From Marinimicrobium agarilyticum DSM 16975 (lineage in GTDB: Bacteria > Pseudomonadota > Gammaproteobacteria > Pseudomonadales > Cellvibrionaceae), in contig NZ_AUHU01000017.1 of NCBI RefSeq assembly GCF_000423345.1, positions 1 through 64,000 on the forward strand: DNA of 64,000 bases, in the 5' to 3' direction. Below the pieces are notes generated by a model. It did not search any database. It worked only from the letters and a program-made list of their open reading frames with translations, and was not told where the DNA came from. Of this stretch, positions 62,703-64,000 are shown in pieces; within the stretch, counting starts at the first letter, position 1; each line of letters starts with the position of its first letter. The translations under genes were made by a program, and so were the position numbers.

Positions 62703-62814
62703 GGCTTGGGGTGAGGTATACCCGTTGAAGACTCTCTGAGGCATGGATGCCGATGAGAAGCCTACAGGGATGTATTCACGGCGGGTCTTCAACGGGTATA
62801 CCTCACCCCAAGCC
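62703..62814. repeat. Palindromic core element, copy 4b (subtype II core)
   Basis: Perfect 30-bp arms at 62703-62732 and 62785-62814 enclose a 52-bp subtype II core at 62733-62784, in reverse orientation to copy 4a. Its second half is identical to that of 4a, while its first half differs at several positions. Spacer between the pair is 55 bp. It lies about 70 bp upstream of the uvrA promoter. Confidence 0.9.
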
Positions 62815-62857
62815 GGACTCGACGCCCCAAATCAACTACATTCCTTTACAGGCTAGA

Positions 62858-62887
62858 TGACCAGACCCTGGGTGGTTTGCGTATAAT
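62858..62887 (+). promoter_or_regulatory. Possible uvrA promoter
   Basis: A perfect -10 hexamer TATAAT at 62882-62887 lies 30 bp before the uvrA start; the -35 region (TGACCA at 62858) is weak. No LexA box is seen near it, although uvrA is SOS-controlled in E. coli. Confidence 0.45.
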
Positions 62888-62916
62888 GGTGAGTTTTGGT
62901 GATTTCGGGAGTAACG

Positions 62917-64000
62917 ATGGATACCATTCAGGTTAGAGGCGCGCGTACTCACAATCTCAAGAACATCGACCTCGACATCCCGCGGGACAAACTCGTCGTC
63001 ATTACCGGCCTGTCCGGCTCGGGTAAGTCCTCACTCGCCTTCGACACCCTCTACGCCGAAGGCCAGCGTCGCTATGTGGAATCCCTCTCCACCTACGCCC
63101 GCCAATTCCTCTCCATGATGGAAAAACCCGACGTCGACCACGTCGAAGGCCTCAGCCCCGCCATCTCCATCGAGCAGAAGTCCACCTCACACAACCCACG
63201 TTCCACGGTCGGCACCATTACCGAAATCTACGACTACCTGCGCCTGCTGTTTGCCCGGGTCGGCGAGCCTCGCTGCCCGGTTCATGGGGAGCCACTCTCG
63301 GCCCAGACCGTCAGTGAAATGGTCGACACCGTCCTCGGTCTGCCCGAGGGCACCAAGCTCATGCTTCTGGCGCCGGTCATCCGCGACCGCAAAGGTGAGC
63401 ACTTACATATCTTTGAACAGTTGAAACGAGACGGTTTTATTCGGGCGCGAGTCGACAACATCCTCGTGGACCTGGATGACCTGCCAAAACTGGACAAGAA
63501 AAAGAAGCACACCATTGAAGTCGTGGTCGACCGATTCAAAGTCCGCCCTGACCTGCAAACGCGGCTCGCCGAATCGTTTGAAACCGCCCTGAACCTGACG
63601 GAAGGACTGGTGGCCATCAGCTTCATGGACGGCGAGGAGGAAGATCGGGTGTTCTCGGCCAAGCACGCCTGCCCGGTGTGTGATTACAGCCTGAGCGAGC
63701 TTGAGCCGCGCCTGTTCTCGTTCAACAACCCTGCCGGGGCCTGCCCGACCTGCGACGGCCTGGGAGTCAAACAGTTCTTTGATGAATCCCGTGTGGTACA
63801 GAATCCGGATCTCTCCCTGCCCGAAGGGGCGATACGGGGCTGGGACCAACGCAATATCTACTACTTCCATATGCTCGATTCACTGGCCGAGCACTACGGC
63901 TTCGAAATCGACACTCCCTGGAAGAAACTCAAGACCAAAGACCGCCGTGTGGTGCTATATGGCTCTGGCGATGAGGAACTTGACTTCAGCTACATCAACG
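62917..64000 (+). CDS. uvrA: Excinuclease ABC subunit A, N-terminal part
   Basis: The DNA-damage recognition ATPase of nucleotide excision repair, cut by the window end after about 361 codons. [20 protein letters not shown] is followed by Walker [21 protein letters not shown], the family [15 protein letters not shown] and the UvrB-binding [17 protein letters not shown]. The first zinc module starts at [20 protein letters not shown] with [16 protein letters not shown] site precedes the ATG at 62917. Only the first ABC half is in view, and it looks intact. Confidence 0.97.
   Translation, partial: MDTIQVRGARTHNLKNIDLDIPRDKLVVITGLSGSGKSSLAFDTLYAEGQRRYVESLSTYARQFLSMMEKPDVDHVEGLSPAISIEQKSTSHNPRSTVGTITEIYDYLRLLFARVGEPRCPVHGEPLSAQTVSEMVDTVLGLPEGTKLMLLAPVIRDRKGEHLHIFEQLKRDGFIRARVDNILVDLDDLPKLDKKKKHTIEVVVDRFKVRPDLQTRLAESFETALNLTEGLVAISFMDGEEEDRVFSAKHACPVCDYSLSELEPRLFSFNNPAGACPTCDGLGVKQFFDESRVVQNPDLSLPEGAIRGWDQRNIYYFHMLDSLAEHYGFEIDTPWKKLKTKDRRVVLYGSGDEELDFSYIN

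Noticed and set aside
62536-62814. CRISPR array or leader
   Set aside because: Repeats occur only twice, in inverted orientation, with private arms. There are no regular direct repeats or spacers and no cas genes.

Overview
The window is from a moderately high-GC gammaproteobacterium. The order murJ, ribF, ileS, lspA, fkpB, ispH followed by a type IV pilin gene, and the neighbourhood ssb, MFS, uvrA, are the arrangements known from Pseudomonas and marine relatives. Four TonB-dependent receptors, PhoX, a beta-propeller phytase and integron cassettes suggest an aquatic or marine member, possibly Cellvibrionales (Marinimicrobium-like). The family placement is inference only.

Layout. 0-0.85 kb: an IS481-type element cut by the window edge, inserted in the leader-cleavage region of a FimT/GspH-type minor pilin gene. 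0.9-10.4 kb: core genes on the minus strand (murJ, a FapA/DUF342 gene, ribF, ileS, lspA, fkpB, ispH). 10.5-13.9 kb: a siderophore receptor and PepSY membrane protein behind a Fur-like box. 13.9-15.2 kb: LexA-boxed yebG, a two-helix ion channel and a dodecin. 16.8-22.6 kb: an integron cassette array with no integrase in view. It has six attC sites and one degenerate one, small cassette genes all on the minus strand, and two IS3-family insertions, one of them inside an attC. The GNAT and PhyH-like genes at 15.5-16.8 kb may belong to its far end.

22.8-29.6 kb: a phytate/phosphate operon (TonB receptor, phytase, PhoX) behind a strong Pho box. 29.9-31.8 kb: a degenerate GGDEF protein and an AraC regulator. 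31.8-36.2 kb: a thiamine-salvage operon (TPP riboswitch, TonB receptor, thiamine-binding protein, PnuT, kinase). 36.3-39.5 kb: an ECF sigma/anti-sigma operon and a chemoreceptor. 39.7-42.1 kb: a Gfo/Idh/MocA oxidoreductase and NDH-2. 42.5-46.1 kb: an arsenic operon (arsR, acr3, GAPDH, arsJ). 46.2-51.9 kb: a TonB-like protein, a TonB receptor and a beta-helix lipoprotein, the last behind a second Pho-box array. 52.1-56.4 kb: a MacAB-like ABC export operon with two duplicated permeases. 56.5-64 kb: ispB, fabA-fabB, an RmlD-like SDR, ssb, a YajR-like MFS transporter and the start of uvrA.

The most unusual signal is a family of seven roughly 110-bp palindromic elements at 5.8, 33.5, 33.7, 42.1, 42.4, 62.6 and 62.75 kb. 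Each has a conserved core of 51-52 bp enclosed by a 24-30 bp near-perfect or perfect inverted repeat. The arm sequence differs in every copy. Six of the seven copies form three convergent inverted pairs, each closing a short spacer. The core comes in two subtypes sharing one half. I do not recognise a named family with this design.
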